Of a DNA stretch of 64,000 nucleotides, positions 1-8,610 are shown one piece after another. Each line of letters opens with the position of its first letter. Within the stretch, counting starts at the first letter, position 1. Under the pieces are notes generated by a model, which had not been told where the DNA came from, did not search any database, and saw nothing but the letters and a program-made list of their open reading frames with translations. Made by a program: the position numbers and the translations under genes. This stretch comes from Chryseobacterium sp. 52 (lineage in GTDB: Bacteria; Bacteroidota; Bacteroidia; Flavobacteriales; Weeksellaceae). The stretch spans positions 1,282,001 to 1,346,000 of the forward strand of contig NZ_PEEX01000001.1 of NCBI RefSeq assembly GCF_002754245.1, given 5' to 3'.

Positions 1-832
1 TTGCTCCCGAAGAACTTCTCAGTACATTGATCACACTTGCGACTACAGGAACCGGGATTTTACTTTTCAGCGGATAAAGATGGGCTTTTGCAGAATTGAA
101 TCCTGCATGGGTACCACTGCTGATCACCGGATGATGAAGAGCCACAATAATTCTTTTGTCCTGGTTTTTAGTAACAAGATCTTTGAATTCTGTGAAAAAA
201 TCCTCGCGGGTTTTGATCGTACAGTTTTTATTTACCCCCGGATATTGGTCCCAGTTGACCAGTGCCCATTCGGTGTCTATAACGATAAGTTTAATGTCTT
301 TGGATAAATTAATATCATCAATACCACAAGAGTTTTTAGGAAGAAAAGCTTTTTTATCATTGAGATAGGTTTTCACCAGGTCTTCCTGAGCTTTTAATCC
401 ATCCAGGCCGTTGTTCCAGTCATGGTTTCCGGGAATAACCAATGTTTTTCCTTTGAAATTTTTGGTAATGGCAAGCTGGTTTTCCAGTTTCTGCCTGGCC
501 TGTGCATATTCTTTATCTGATTCCTTCGGCATTCCGTTGGGATAAATATTATCTCCAAGAAAAATCAGCATAGAATTGCTGTCTGCAGAATCCAGTTTGT
601 TTTTGAGTAAATTTAAGGTGTTTTGTGCCTGAGTTTCCTGTGAGTTTCCTGCATCCCCGATCAGAAAAATCTTAAAATCATTTTCAGATTTTATCTCAGA
701 ATTTTTGACTTCAAATAAGTTTTTACCCTTTTTTACGTTATATGTTGCGCAGGAATACAGAACTCCTGCAGACAATACTGCTCTAAAGGCAATAGAAGTA
801 TTTTTTAAATGAGTTTTAAAGGATAAATTCAT
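1..832 (-). CDS. Calcineurin-like metallophosphoesterase, lipoprotein (3' end outside window)
   Basis: Reading the minus strand from an ATG at 832 gives an uninterrupted frame to the window edge (277 codons), so the C-terminus is missing. The N-terminus has a hydrophobic segment ending in LYSCAT, a plausible lipobox, so an outer-envelope lipoprotein is likely. Metallophosphoesterase motifs are visible in order: GDAG, then GDNIYPNG, GNHDW, and HHPVISSG. These are the metal-binding and catalytic blocks of the calcineurin-like family. The substrate cannot be told from the sequence. The gene diverges from the HD/PycTM gene with only 26 bp between the start codons, so the two must share promoter space. 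Confidence 0.88.
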   Translation of the reverse strand, partial: MNLSFKTHLKNTSIAFRAVLSAGVLYSCATYNVKKGKNLFEVKNSEIKSENDFKIFLIGDAGNSQETQAQNTLNLLKNKLDSADSNSMLIFLGDNIYPNGMPKESDKEYAQARQKLENQLAITKNFKGKTLVIPGNHDWNNGLDGLKAQEDLVKTYLNDKKAFLPKNSCGIDDINLSKDIKLIVIDTEWALVNWDQYPGVNKNCTIKTREDFFTEFKDLVTKNQDKRIIVALHHPVISSGTHAGFNSAKAHLYPLKSKIPVPVVASVINVLRSSSGA

Positions 833-858
833 AAATTTACATTAACAAAAATTCAGGG

Positions 859-2046
859 ATGAGCATTTTACACAAAGCTAAAGATTATGTCGAAATCTTA
901 TTCAAAGATAAGTTATCTTCTGTATACTTTTATCATAATTTTATTCATACGACCTACACGGTAAACAAGGCCGAAGAGATTATGCGAAATACACCTGTAT
1001 CTAAAGAAGATCAGGAAAAGGTTCAGCTTGCGTTGTGGTTTCATGATACAGGCTATGTAGAATGTGCACAGAATCATGAGGAAAAAGGAGTCTCGATCCT
1101 TACTGATTTTCTGAAACAGGAAAATTATCCTGAGAGCTATATTGATGATGTTTCCAAACTGATTCTGGCGACACAAATCACTTATGAACCACAGAATCTT
1201 TTGGAAAAGATTGTAAAAGATGCGGATTGCAGCCATTTTGCCAGTCACGATTATAATGATATTTCCGATGCGCTGAGAAAAGAATGGGAGCTTACCAATG
1301 TGAGGTGCTTCTCCAATGAAGAGTGGAATGCCGGAAACCTTGATATGCTGAAAAACAAGCACCATTACTACACAGAATATGCAATAGAAAACTGGGAGCC
1401 TCTGAAGAAGAAAAATATCAAAAAGATAGAGAAGAAGTTGGAAAAGGACGAAGATAAAAAAGAGGACAAAGAAAAAAAAGACAGTTCGGAGAATAAGAAA
1501 GAGGCTAAAGATGTAAAATCTGACCGTAGTGTAGATACACTGTTCAGGGTAACGTTGAATAATCACACGAGACTGAGCGATATTGCCGACAGTAAAGCGA
1601 ATATTCTTCTTTCTGTTAATGCCATCATCATTTCAGTATGTCTTTCTGTTTTGGTTCCTAAGCTGGATACCCCGAAGAATGCACACCTGATTATTCCAAG
1701 TTTTGTCCTGCTTCTTTCAAGTGTTTTGACGATTATCTTTGCGATCCTGTCTACAAAACCGAATGTGACCAAAACCAGTTTTACGGCTCAGGATATAGCT
1801 GATAGAAAAGTGAACCTTCTGTTTTTCGGAAACTTTCATCAGATGCTTTTCAATGACTACAATAATGCGATGAAAGACCTTATCAAAGACAGAGATTATA
1901 TCTATGATTCTATGGTAAAGGATCTGTATTTTCTGGGGAAGGTTCTTGACAGAAAGTATAAGCTTTTATCAATAACCTATAAGATCTTTATGGCAGGAAT
2001 TATTATTTCTGTGCTTTCATTTGGATATGCTTTTCTTTCGCTTTAA
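859..2046 (+). CDS. HD-domain protein fused to a PycTM (DUF5706) membrane domain
   Basis: The 395-aa protein has two parts. Residues 1 to about 170 form an HD phosphohydrolase-like domain: a YHNFIHT block (H26, H30), the HD pair at 62-63, NHEE, ATQ and DADCSH motifs supply the usual metal ligands. A Lys/Glu-rich linker (about 178-222) follows. The C-terminal part begins with NHTRLSDIADSKANILLSVN, typical of the DUF5706 family called PycTM, and carries hydrophobic segments near 247-267, 275-300 and 376-395. PycTM proteins are membrane effectors of Pycsar anti-phage systems, activated by cyclic CMP or UMP. No cyclase gene lies nearby, so a defence role is not shown. Only 17 bp separate it from the bestrophin gene, so the two probably share an operon. 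Confidence 0.85.
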   Translation: MSILHKAKDYVEILFKDKLSSVYFYHNFIHTTYTVNKAEEIMRNTPVSKEDQEKVQLALWFHDTGYVECAQNHEEKGVSILTDFLKQENYPESYIDDVSKLILATQITYEPQNLLEKIVKDADCSHFASHDYNDISDALRKEWELTNVRCFSNEEWNAGNLDMLKNKHHYYTEYAIENWEPLKKKNIKKIEKKLEKDEDKKEDKEKKDSSENKKEAKDVKSDRSVDTLFRVTLNNHTRLSDIADSKANILLSVNAIIISVCLSVLVPKLDTPKNAHLIIPSFVLLLSSVLTIIFAILSTKPNVTKTSFTAQDIADRKVNLLFFGNFHQMLFNDYNNAMKDLIKDRDYIYDSMVKDLYFLGKVLDRKYKLLSITYKIFMAGIIISVLSFGYAFLSL

Positions 2047-2063
2047 TTAAAAAATAAATAGAA

Positions 2064-2987
2064 ATGATTGTAAGACAGCGGACTAATTGGCTGAAAATGT
2101 TGTTTATATGGAGAGGTTCTGTGCTGAAGAAAATTGTTGTTCAGCTAAGTACTATTTTGCTGTTTTCGCTTTCAATCTACTATTTTAAGGGAAAGATTTT
2201 CGATTATAAAGTGCATCTCAATCCTACGATTTTTACATTGATAGGATTGGCATTGGCTATTTTCATGGGATTTTGTAATTCTGCAAGCTATGACCGCTTC
2301 TGGGAAGGACGAAAACTCTGGGGATCACTGGTAATAGAAACCAGATCATTCACAAGACAGATTCTTTCACTGGTGAATGATCCGTCGCCGGATGCTAAAG
2401 AGGAAAAAGAAAAAATCATCAAAATGATATCGGCATTCTGCTGGTCTCTGAATTATCAACTGAGAGACAAATCCGGAACGGAACATTTAACAAGGCTACT
2501 TTCTCCGGAGCAGGCAGATCAGCTGAAGGATAAAAAATTTATTCCCAGTATTATCTTAGGTTTTATTGCCGACTGGCTGAATGAGCAGCAACGGAAAGGA
2601 AACATTGATACGATTGTTATGACTTCAATGGATAAGCAGCTCAATCATTTTTCCAATATCTCGGGAGGATGTGAGAGAATTTATAATACACCGCTTCCTT
2701 TTGCCTACAGTGTTCTGCTTCACCGTACGGTCTATCTGTATTGTTTTTGGCTGCCTTTCGGGTTGGTTGACAGTCTTGGCTGGATGATGCCTTTAATCGT
2801 TCTTCTGATCAGCTATACGTTTATTGCGCTGGATGCTATTATTCAGGAAATAGGGGAGCCGTTTGGAGAAGAAGAAAATGATCTTGCCTTGAACAGTATG
2901 TGCAGAACGATTGAATATTCAATTTTCGAGCAGGCGGGAATGCCGCAAGGTGAGCTTACAAAGCCGGATTCTTACTTTATAGATTAA
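2064..2987 (+). CDS. Bestrophin family ion channel
   Basis: This 307-aa protein belongs to the bestrophin/UPF0187 family of pentameric ion channels in the inner membrane. The N-terminus has the typical basic start and first membrane segment. The family signature SYDRFWEGRKLWG lies after the second segment, at about residues 73-85, and further hydrophobic segments lie in the C-terminal third near 213-255. Length is normal for bacterial members. Selectivity cannot be read from the sequence; bacterial homologues conduct anions or cations. It follows the HD/PycTM gene after 17 bp and probably shares its transcript. Its 3' end overlaps the convergent GAF gene by 4 bp. Confidence 0.9.
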   Translation: MIVRQRTNWLKMLFIWRGSVLKKIVVQLSTILLFSLSIYYFKGKIFDYKVHLNPTIFTLIGLALAIFMGFCNSASYDRFWEGRKLWGSLVIETRSFTRQILSLVNDPSPDAKEEKEKIIKMISAFCWSLNYQLRDKSGTEHLTRLLSPEQADQLKDKKFIPSIILGFIADWLNEQQRKGNIDTIVMTSMDKQLNHFSNISGGCERIYNTPLPFAYSVLLHRTVYLYCFWLPFGLVDSLGWMMPLIVLLISYTFIALDAIIQEIGEPFGEEENDLALNSMCRTIEYSIFEQAGMPQGELTKPDSYFID

Positions 2988-5290
2988 TCATGGTTAATGG
3001 AAATTCTCAACGCCAGTAATCCTGTAATTCCCTGCAGGTCTTCTACTTTTAAAAATTCCACGTCATTCTGAAGGATTCCTTTTTTCTGAAGCTTACTGAT
3101 ATATTCCAGGTATTCTTTTTGATTTTCCATACCGAAATACACGATGGTAATTTTTCCGGGACACGTTATTCTTTCTGAGGAATCTTTTACATGAGCCTTA
3201 TCCAGACGTTTTTTTACGATTTCATAATAGGAATTGTAGGCTCCATCCACATCAAAACGCTTTTCATCCATTCTGAAACGGATGTCTATTTTTTCATTAT
3301 AGACAAAGATCAGCGAGGCGATATCCAGCTGGATCGGAAGATCTCTTTTGAATTTATTGAATTCACATTCCATCCCGCAGATCGTCTTCAGCTGCCAGTA
3401 CCTTAATTTGTGAACTTCTTTTGAAGTATAGGCCAGATCCGGAGCAATATTGTGTCCTATGTAAAGATTATGTTCTACACCGTCAGATTTAAATCTTTCA
3501 AAATAATGGGGGAAAATCTGTTGGGCTTTCACCTGGTTTTCATCCAGAATATCAGCCAGTTTTCTATTGACCAGAGTGATAGAATCATCGAGGCTTTTTC
3601 TGTTGGCGTAAAATAAATCGGTCTGGGTAAAAACCTGAACAAAATAATCTTTGATCTTCGTTTTTATATCCCTGTCGGTTTTCAGTTCCAGTTTTCCTTG
3701 CAGATAAGGATGAATTTCCTCTCTCAATAATCTCTGGAGACGCTGTTCTGTATCGGCTTTAATTTCGTTATTCAGTTCGTTTTCAAAAACATCGAGAGCC
3801 AGGAGATATTTCTCGGAATCAGAATTCATCAGAGTGAAAATATCATGGAGGCTTTCAATTTGCTGGTTGAGGTCTTCCATCATCAGATTAAAACGTTTTT
3901 CTGAAGAAGAACGGATGTCAGAGAATCCAAACAGCGGTGTCAGGTTTTTAAACGATATCTGTTTCAGCGTATACATCTTTTTCCCAAGTGAGGCATTGAA
4001 ATATTTTTCGGCCTCATTTCTGAATTTCCAAACGACGCTGTCGTGGATAGAGGTATATTCCCGCTGGATGATCGCTTCTATCTGGTAGTTTTTTTCAAAG
4101 CTGAATCTGTTCAGGGAGAAAAGAATCATATCTGTGAAAGATTCCATTTTTTTCAGCTTTAATCCATTGAAACTATTGGCTTGCGGAGATGTAAACTCCA
4201 TAATGGCCAGAAGTTCGTTCTCCTTCATAATTGGGATAATCATGAAGCTGTTGATATTATTATCTCTTAGAATACTGAAAGAAGGAAGGTCTTTGATAGT
4301 ACTGTCCAGGTTGCTGACATTGGAAATGACAATCGGTTTGGAATTGTGGCTGATGTTATTGAATGTATTTTTTCTTGTTTCTTCATCCAATGTATTGATC
4401 CAGAAATCAAGAACATGATTCGTAAACATATTTTCATAGATAGGAAGTCTGCCGAGTTTCTGATCTTTTTTATCGAACAGCATTAATCCGAAATTAAGCT
4501 CCGGAACATCGAAATAAGATTTGAAAATTTCAACAAGATTTTCATTGGGACTCAGATCTTCCGGATCGATTTCTATCATGCTCGACTTCAGGTCAGACAA
4601 GGCTACCTCTGATGTACAGTCTACCAGAGAAATAATGGCGAAACCTTTTAATACCCATGATTTGGACGGAAAGTATTTCTTCCAGAGATTAAAATCGTCC
4701 AGATTTTCAAGGAGCATATCCAGGACGTCATCAGAAGGGATCTTTGCATTTTCAGTAGGATAAACATCAGTAAAATCTGCATTAACAGTAATCTTATAAT
4801 GTTTCATGATTCCCAGTCTGTTGGGAATGTCATAGTAAAATGGAATGCTACTTTTGATATCTCTCTTAAAATAACTCTGAAGAATAAGACAACAGCAGAA
4901 TACATAAAATTCGTCGTCATCAATATTTCTCAGTTCTATTTCAAAATCTTTTCCTGCATCTTTAAGGATATATTTAAATCTTTCGGTATAGTTAAAAGTG
5001 ATATTGGAAAGCGGAATACTTGCCGCTTTGATTTCATTGTTGGTAAGTCCGGTAGGGAAGAGGTCTGCCAGTAACAGTCTGATGAGGTCTTCGTGTTTTT
5101 CCAGAAGAGAAACATCCTGAAAACCGTCTTTCAGTTCCTGAAAATTTTTTGTACTTTCTATTAAAGATTCAGCGTAATTGGCACGATACTCCAGACGGTC
5201 GTTATACCGGATATGTTCCAGTACATCCAAATATTTTTTGAATGAGATAAGAACCTGAAAGGGCGAGTCTTGTTTATAAAGATTGGTCAA
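2984..5290 (-). CDS. GAF-domain protein of unknown function
   Basis: A 768-aa soluble protein without a signal peptide or membrane segment. A GAF-like domain is visible at about residues 320-410, where a hydrophobic core pattern ends in SFMIIPIMKENELLAIMEF and the helix LKKMESFTDMILFSL. The flanking regions are charged and helical. No histidine kinase, GGDEF or HTH motif was seen, so it is not an obvious two-component protein. Similar long GAF proteins are common in Flavobacteriia with no assigned role. It is convergent with the bestrophin gene and is followed upstream by a 341-bp gap. Confidence 0.7.
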   Translation of the reverse strand: MTNLYKQDSPFQVLISFKKYLDVLEHIRYNDRLEYRANYAESLIESTKNFQELKDGFQDVSLLEKHEDLIRLLLADLFPTGLTNNEIKAASIPLSNITFNYTERFKYILKDAGKDFEIELRNIDDDEFYVFCCCLILQSYFKRDIKSSIPFYYDIPNRLGIMKHYKITVNADFTDVYPTENAKIPSDDVLDMLLENLDDFNLWKKYFPSKSWVLKGFAIISLVDCTSEVALSDLKSSMIEIDPEDLSPNENLVEIFKSYFDVPELNFGLMLFDKKDQKLGRLPIYENMFTNHVLDFWINTLDEETRKNTFNNISHNSKPIVISNVSNLDSTIKDLPSFSILRDNNINSFMIIPIMKENELLAIMEFTSPQANSFNGLKLKKMESFTDMILFSLNRFSFEKNYQIEAIIQREYTSIHDSVVWKFRNEAEKYFNASLGKKMYTLKQISFKNLTPLFGFSDIRSSSEKRFNLMMEDLNQQIESLHDIFTLMNSDSEKYLLALDVFENELNNEIKADTEQRLQRLLREEIHPYLQGKLELKTDRDIKTKIKDYFVQVFTQTDLFYANRKSLDDSITLVNRKLADILDENQVKAQQIFPHYFERFKSDGVEHNLYIGHNIAPDLAYTSKEVHKLRYWQLKTICGMECEFNKFKRDLPIQLDIASLIFVYNEKIDIRFRMDEKRFDVDGAYNSYYEIVKKRLDKAHVKDSSERITCPGKITIVYFGMENQKEYLEYISKLQKKGILQNDVEFLKVEDLQGITGLLALRISINHD

Positions 5291-5631
5291 AAGCTGAAAT
5301 TTAAAGTAAAGTTATGAAAAAAAGACAACTTTTAAATGGATAATAAATTGGTAAAAATGCTTTTATGAGAGTACTTTGTTTATTTTTCTTAAATAATATC
5401 TGAAAACAGATATAGCATTATCTGTTCCTTCTTTTCTTTTTAAAAAATTCTGCAGTGTGATGAAAAAAATTAGGGTAAAATTCTGCAGTTCCGATCTTTA
5501 ATTTCTTATTTACAGCAAACAGAAATTTCATGAGTGGGACTGATAATATAAACGGTACTTAAATTCAGGCATATGATAAAACAAAAAGCACAACTGAAAA
5601 GTTGTGCTTTATTATATTTTAGGTTGGGATT
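5291..5631. other. Intergenic region with repeats and hairpins
   Basis: No credible gene was found in these 341 bp. The region holds a hairpin with an 8-bp stem at 5405-5426 and two identical 13-bp copies of AAAATTCTGCAGT at 5444-5456 and 5477-5489. It also holds the complex I operon terminator, described separately. It should contain the promoter for the GAF gene, but no strong TAnnTTTG box was identified. Confidence 0.6.
5585..5610 (-). terminator. Rho-independent terminator of the nuo operon
   Basis: A perfect 10-bp stem (AAAGCACAAC pairing with GTTGTGCTTT) with a 6-nt loop lies 21 bp downstream of the nuoN stop. On the minus strand it is followed by a T-rich stretch. It closes the 14-kb complex I operon. 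Confidence 0.88.
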
Positions 5632-7017
5632 TTATAATCCGAACTGTCTTGCAAAAAGGTCAGGGAAAACGCCCAGTACAATAATAAATACGATAACAAA
5701 TACCGCAACGATATTATAAGTAAGGGTCACTTTTTCTGAAGATTTGAATGTAGATTCTTTAAAGAAGAACATTGAAATGATCAGTCTCAGATAATAAGCA
5801 ATAGATACTGCAGAACCGAGTACAGCTACTAATACTAAGAAAACTCCGTGCCTGGAATTCATCGCCTGAGAGAATAAAGCAAATTTCCCCATAAAACCAG
5901 CTGTTAACGGAACTCCTGCCATTGAAAGCATAGAGATCGCAGCCACTGTAGCCAGTAAAGGTTCAGATTTTGCCAATCCTTTGAAGGCTCCGAAAGAAGT
6001 TTCTCTCTTTAGTTTTTCTACATAAATCAGACACATAAAAACGCCTACGGTTGATAATGCATATGCAAATAAGTAGAATGCCAGGTTATAGGTAGAAAGG
6101 CTTGTCATTCCGAAGAAAACCAACCCGATGTATCCTGCGTGAGAAACTGAAGAGTAGGCCAGCATTCTTTTTGCATTCGTCTGAGCAAGTCCCATAACGT
6201 TGGCTAAAAGCAAGGTGATGATTAAGAATACTCCAAAAACATTAATCCACTGTTCAGTAACGCCTCCAAATCCGATGGTCATCAATCTGAATAATGCAAA
6301 AAATCCTGAAATCTTCACAACACTTGCCATGAAAGCCGTGATAAGTGAAGGTGATCCTGCATATACATCAGGACTCCACATATGGAAAGGAGCTAACGCT
6401 ACTTTGAATGCCAGTGCACAAAGAATTAAGAGTACGCCCAAAATGAACATTCCGTCTTTAGGGTGTGTAACTCCGAAATCCTGAATTTTATATAAATCAA
6501 AACTTCCTGTACTTCCATAGATAAATGCAATACCGAAAAGTAAGAAACCTGTCGCAAAAGCACCCATTAAGAAATATTTGATTGAAGCTTCATTTGATCT
6601 TAAATCAGTTTTGTTGGCACCTGCCATTACATATAACGGAATGGAAAGGATTTCTACCCCTAAGAAAAGGGTTACCAGATTCTGGAATCCGAAAAGAACA
6701 ATTCCTCCGCATAATGCAAAAAGCATCAGTGCATATAATTCTGACTGGTGGCTTCTGTGGTTGCTGAACGCAAAACCTCCCAGGAAGAATAACAATAATG
6801 TGGTTACAATGGATATTTTGGTGAATAAGGCCGTATTTGCAGTATATTCATACATATGTCTGTACTTTTCAAAGAAAGCACATTCAGGTAAGAAGCTTAC
6901 ATATAATGCGATGATCAGTCCCAAAATCCCAATGTATCTTGCGAATTTTCCTTGTTCGAAAACTCCTGAAAATAACGCAATAACTGCTGTTAGGAAAACA
7001 ATAATTAAAACACTCAT
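5632..7017 (-). CDS. nuoN: NADH-quinone oxidoreductase subunit N
   Basis: A 461-aa hydrophobic protein with about 14 membrane segments, of the antiporter-like (proton-translocating) subunit family of complex I. The central region has the lysine and histidine pattern of the family, for example ALAFKVALAPFHMWSPDVY near residues 201-219 and KRMLAYSSVSHAGYIG near 285-300. Length is typical. It is the last gene of the nuo operon and sits in the inner membrane arm. A 99-bp spacer separates it from nuoM. Confidence 0.95.
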   Translation of the reverse strand: MSVLIIVFLTAVIALFSGVFEQGKFARYIGILGLIIALYVSFLPECAFFEKYRHMYEYTANTALFTKISIVTTLLLFFLGGFAFSNHRSHQSELYALMLFALCGGIVLFGFQNLVTLFLGVEILSIPLYVMAGANKTDLRSNEASIKYFLMGAFATGFLLFGIAFIYGSTGSFDLYKIQDFGVTHPKDGMFILGVLLILCALAFKVALAPFHMWSPDVYAGSPSLITAFMASVVKISGFFALFRLMTIGFGGVTEQWINVFGVFLIITLLLANVMGLAQTNAKRMLAYSSVSHAGYIGLVFFGMTSLSTYNLAFYLFAYALSTVGVFMCLIYVEKLKRETSFGAFKGLAKSEPLLATVAAISMLSMAGVPLTAGFMGKFALFSQAMNSRHGVFLVLVAVLGSAVSIAYYLRLIISMFFFKESTFKSSEKVTLTYNIVAVFVIVFIIVLGVFPDLFARQFGL

Positions 7018-7116
7018 AATTTATATTTGAGATGTGAGACATGAGAGACGAGATACAATTTCTGATTCCTCATTTCCTAATCTCTTAATTTTTTAATTTT
7101 TAAATCTTTTAATCTT
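7018..7116. repeat. nuoN-nuoM spacer made of imperfect short repeats
   Basis: The spacer includes a run of near-repeats of GAGATGTGAGACATGAGA followed by AT-rich tracts with repeated TCTTTTAAT-like words. No ORF is present. It is one of several low-complexity spacers inside the nuo operon. Confidence 0.5.
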
Positions 7117-8610
7117 CTAGTTAGCCATCGCTGTATAGATAAACGTAAGCGAACTATTCACCATATCGATCACCGGCTGAGGGAAAATACCCAGTACGAT
7201 GACGAAAACGGCTAAACTTGCCAATACAGAGAATTCTACCGCGGATAAATCTTTTGCTGTACTTAAAACGGCTTCGTTTCCTTCACCGAACATTGCTTTT
7301 CCGTAGAATCTCAATAAATAAACAGCACAAAGAATAACGGTAAGACCTGCGATTACTGCTGCCAGTCCGTTAAAGTCATAAACTGACTTTAATAAAATAA
7401 ATTCTCCGATAAATCCATTGGTTAATGGAACTCCCATTGAACCTAATATAATAATCAGGAATAACACGGCAAATTTAGGAGCCACTTTCGCTAAACCTCC
7501 CATTTGTCTGATATCTCTTGATTTAAATCTCTTGTATAAAATATCACAACAGTAGAATAATCCCACTACGTTGATACCATGAGCAAAAGTCTGTACCAAT
7601 GCCCCTTCAGCCCCTTCAATATTAAATGTCCCTCTTAAGGTGATCACTGCAGAAGAGAAGATCCCTGCAACCATTAATCCTACGTGAGAGAAAGAAGAAT
7701 ACGCAATGATTCTCTTCATGTCTGTCTGGATAATAGCGATCAACGCACCGTGAACAATTCCTACAATAGCAAGGATAATCACGATCTGTCCTGAAATTCC
7801 TGCAATAGGAAGCGGAGTGATCGGAAGTAAATAACGGATTACACCGTATATCGCCATCTTCAGCATGATCCCTGATAAAAGCATGGATCCCTGAGTAGGA
7901 GAGTAGGTGTACGTATCCGGCTGCCATGTATGGAAAGGGAATACCGGTAACTTCACTGCAAATGCGAAGAAGATAAACCAGAATACCACCGTCTGCTGCA
8001 TTTCATTAAGCTGCGCATTGTATAGATCTGTTAAAGCGAATGATGCAGAGTGGTTGTACACATAAATCAATCCGGCTAACATAAACAGTGATCCTACGAA
8101 TGTATAGACGAAGAATTTCGTTGTGAATTCAAATCTTTTATTTTCCTGGCCCCAAAGTCCGGCAATGAACCAGATTGGAATCAGGGTTACTTCCCAGAAA
8201 ATGTAGAATAATAATCCGTCTAAAGAAGTGAACACACCCACAAGACCGAATTGCATCAGCAAAATCAGACCGTAGAATGTATTTCTATAGTTTACATTTT
8301 CGTTAAAAGAAGATAAAATAATGATTGGCGTCAAGATATTGGTCAACAGTAAAAGCAACAGACTCATTCCGTCAATTCCGAAATGAAGAGAGCTTTTAAT
8401 AAACTGTGACCAGGGATAATTGATCTCGTGTTGCAATACACTGTCTACCGTTGGATTAAAATCAAAATCCGCTGCGATGTAGAAAGTAATAAGCATTTGG
8501 ATCAATGCAATTCCTAGCGCCAAATATTTGCTGGATTTATCTTTCCAAGCAAAAACTAATCCCGAACCTACTAGAGGTAATAGTAATAATGTTAATAATA
8601 AACCAGACAT
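7117..8610 (-). CDS. nuoM: NADH-quinone oxidoreductase subunit M
   Basis: A 497-aa polytopic membrane protein, one of the three antiporter-like proton-pumping subunits of complex I. The conserved FAFAVKLPVFPFHTWQPDTY block near residues 215-235 and KRIIAYSSFSHVGLM near 299-313 mark the proton channel helices. Length is normal. The start codon overlaps the nuoL stop (TAATG), which suggests translational coupling within the operon. Confidence 0.96.
   Translation of the reverse strand: MSGLLLTLLLLPLVGSGLVFAWKDKSSKYLALGIALIQMLITFYIAADFDFNPTVDSVLQHEINYPWSQFIKSSLHFGIDGMSLLLLLLTNILTPIIILSSFNENVNYRNTFYGLILLMQFGLVGVFTSLDGLLFYIFWEVTLIPIWFIAGLWGQENKRFEFTTKFFVYTFVGSLFMLAGLIYVYNHSASFALTDLYNAQLNEMQQTVVFWFIFFAFAVKLPVFPFHTWQPDTYTYSPTQGSMLLSGIMLKMAIYGVIRYLLPITPLPIAGISGQIVIILAIVGIVHGALIAIIQTDMKRIIAYSSFSHVGLMVAGIFSSAVITLRGTFNIEGAEGALVQTFAHGINVVGLFYCCDILYKRFKSRDIRQMGGLAKVAPKFAVLFLIIILGSMGVPLTNGFIGEFILLKSVYDFNGLAAVIAGLTVILCAVYLLRFYGKAMFGEGNEAVLSTAKDLSAVEFSVLASLAVFVIVLGIFPQPVIDMVNSSLTFIYTAMAN

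Noticed and set aside
913..1566. 217-aa minus-strand open frame
   Set aside because: It lies wholly inside the HD/PycTM gene in another frame and has no domain features.
5290..5631. Possible small genes in the gap
   Set aside because: No frame of useful length or with a plausible start or coding pattern was found.
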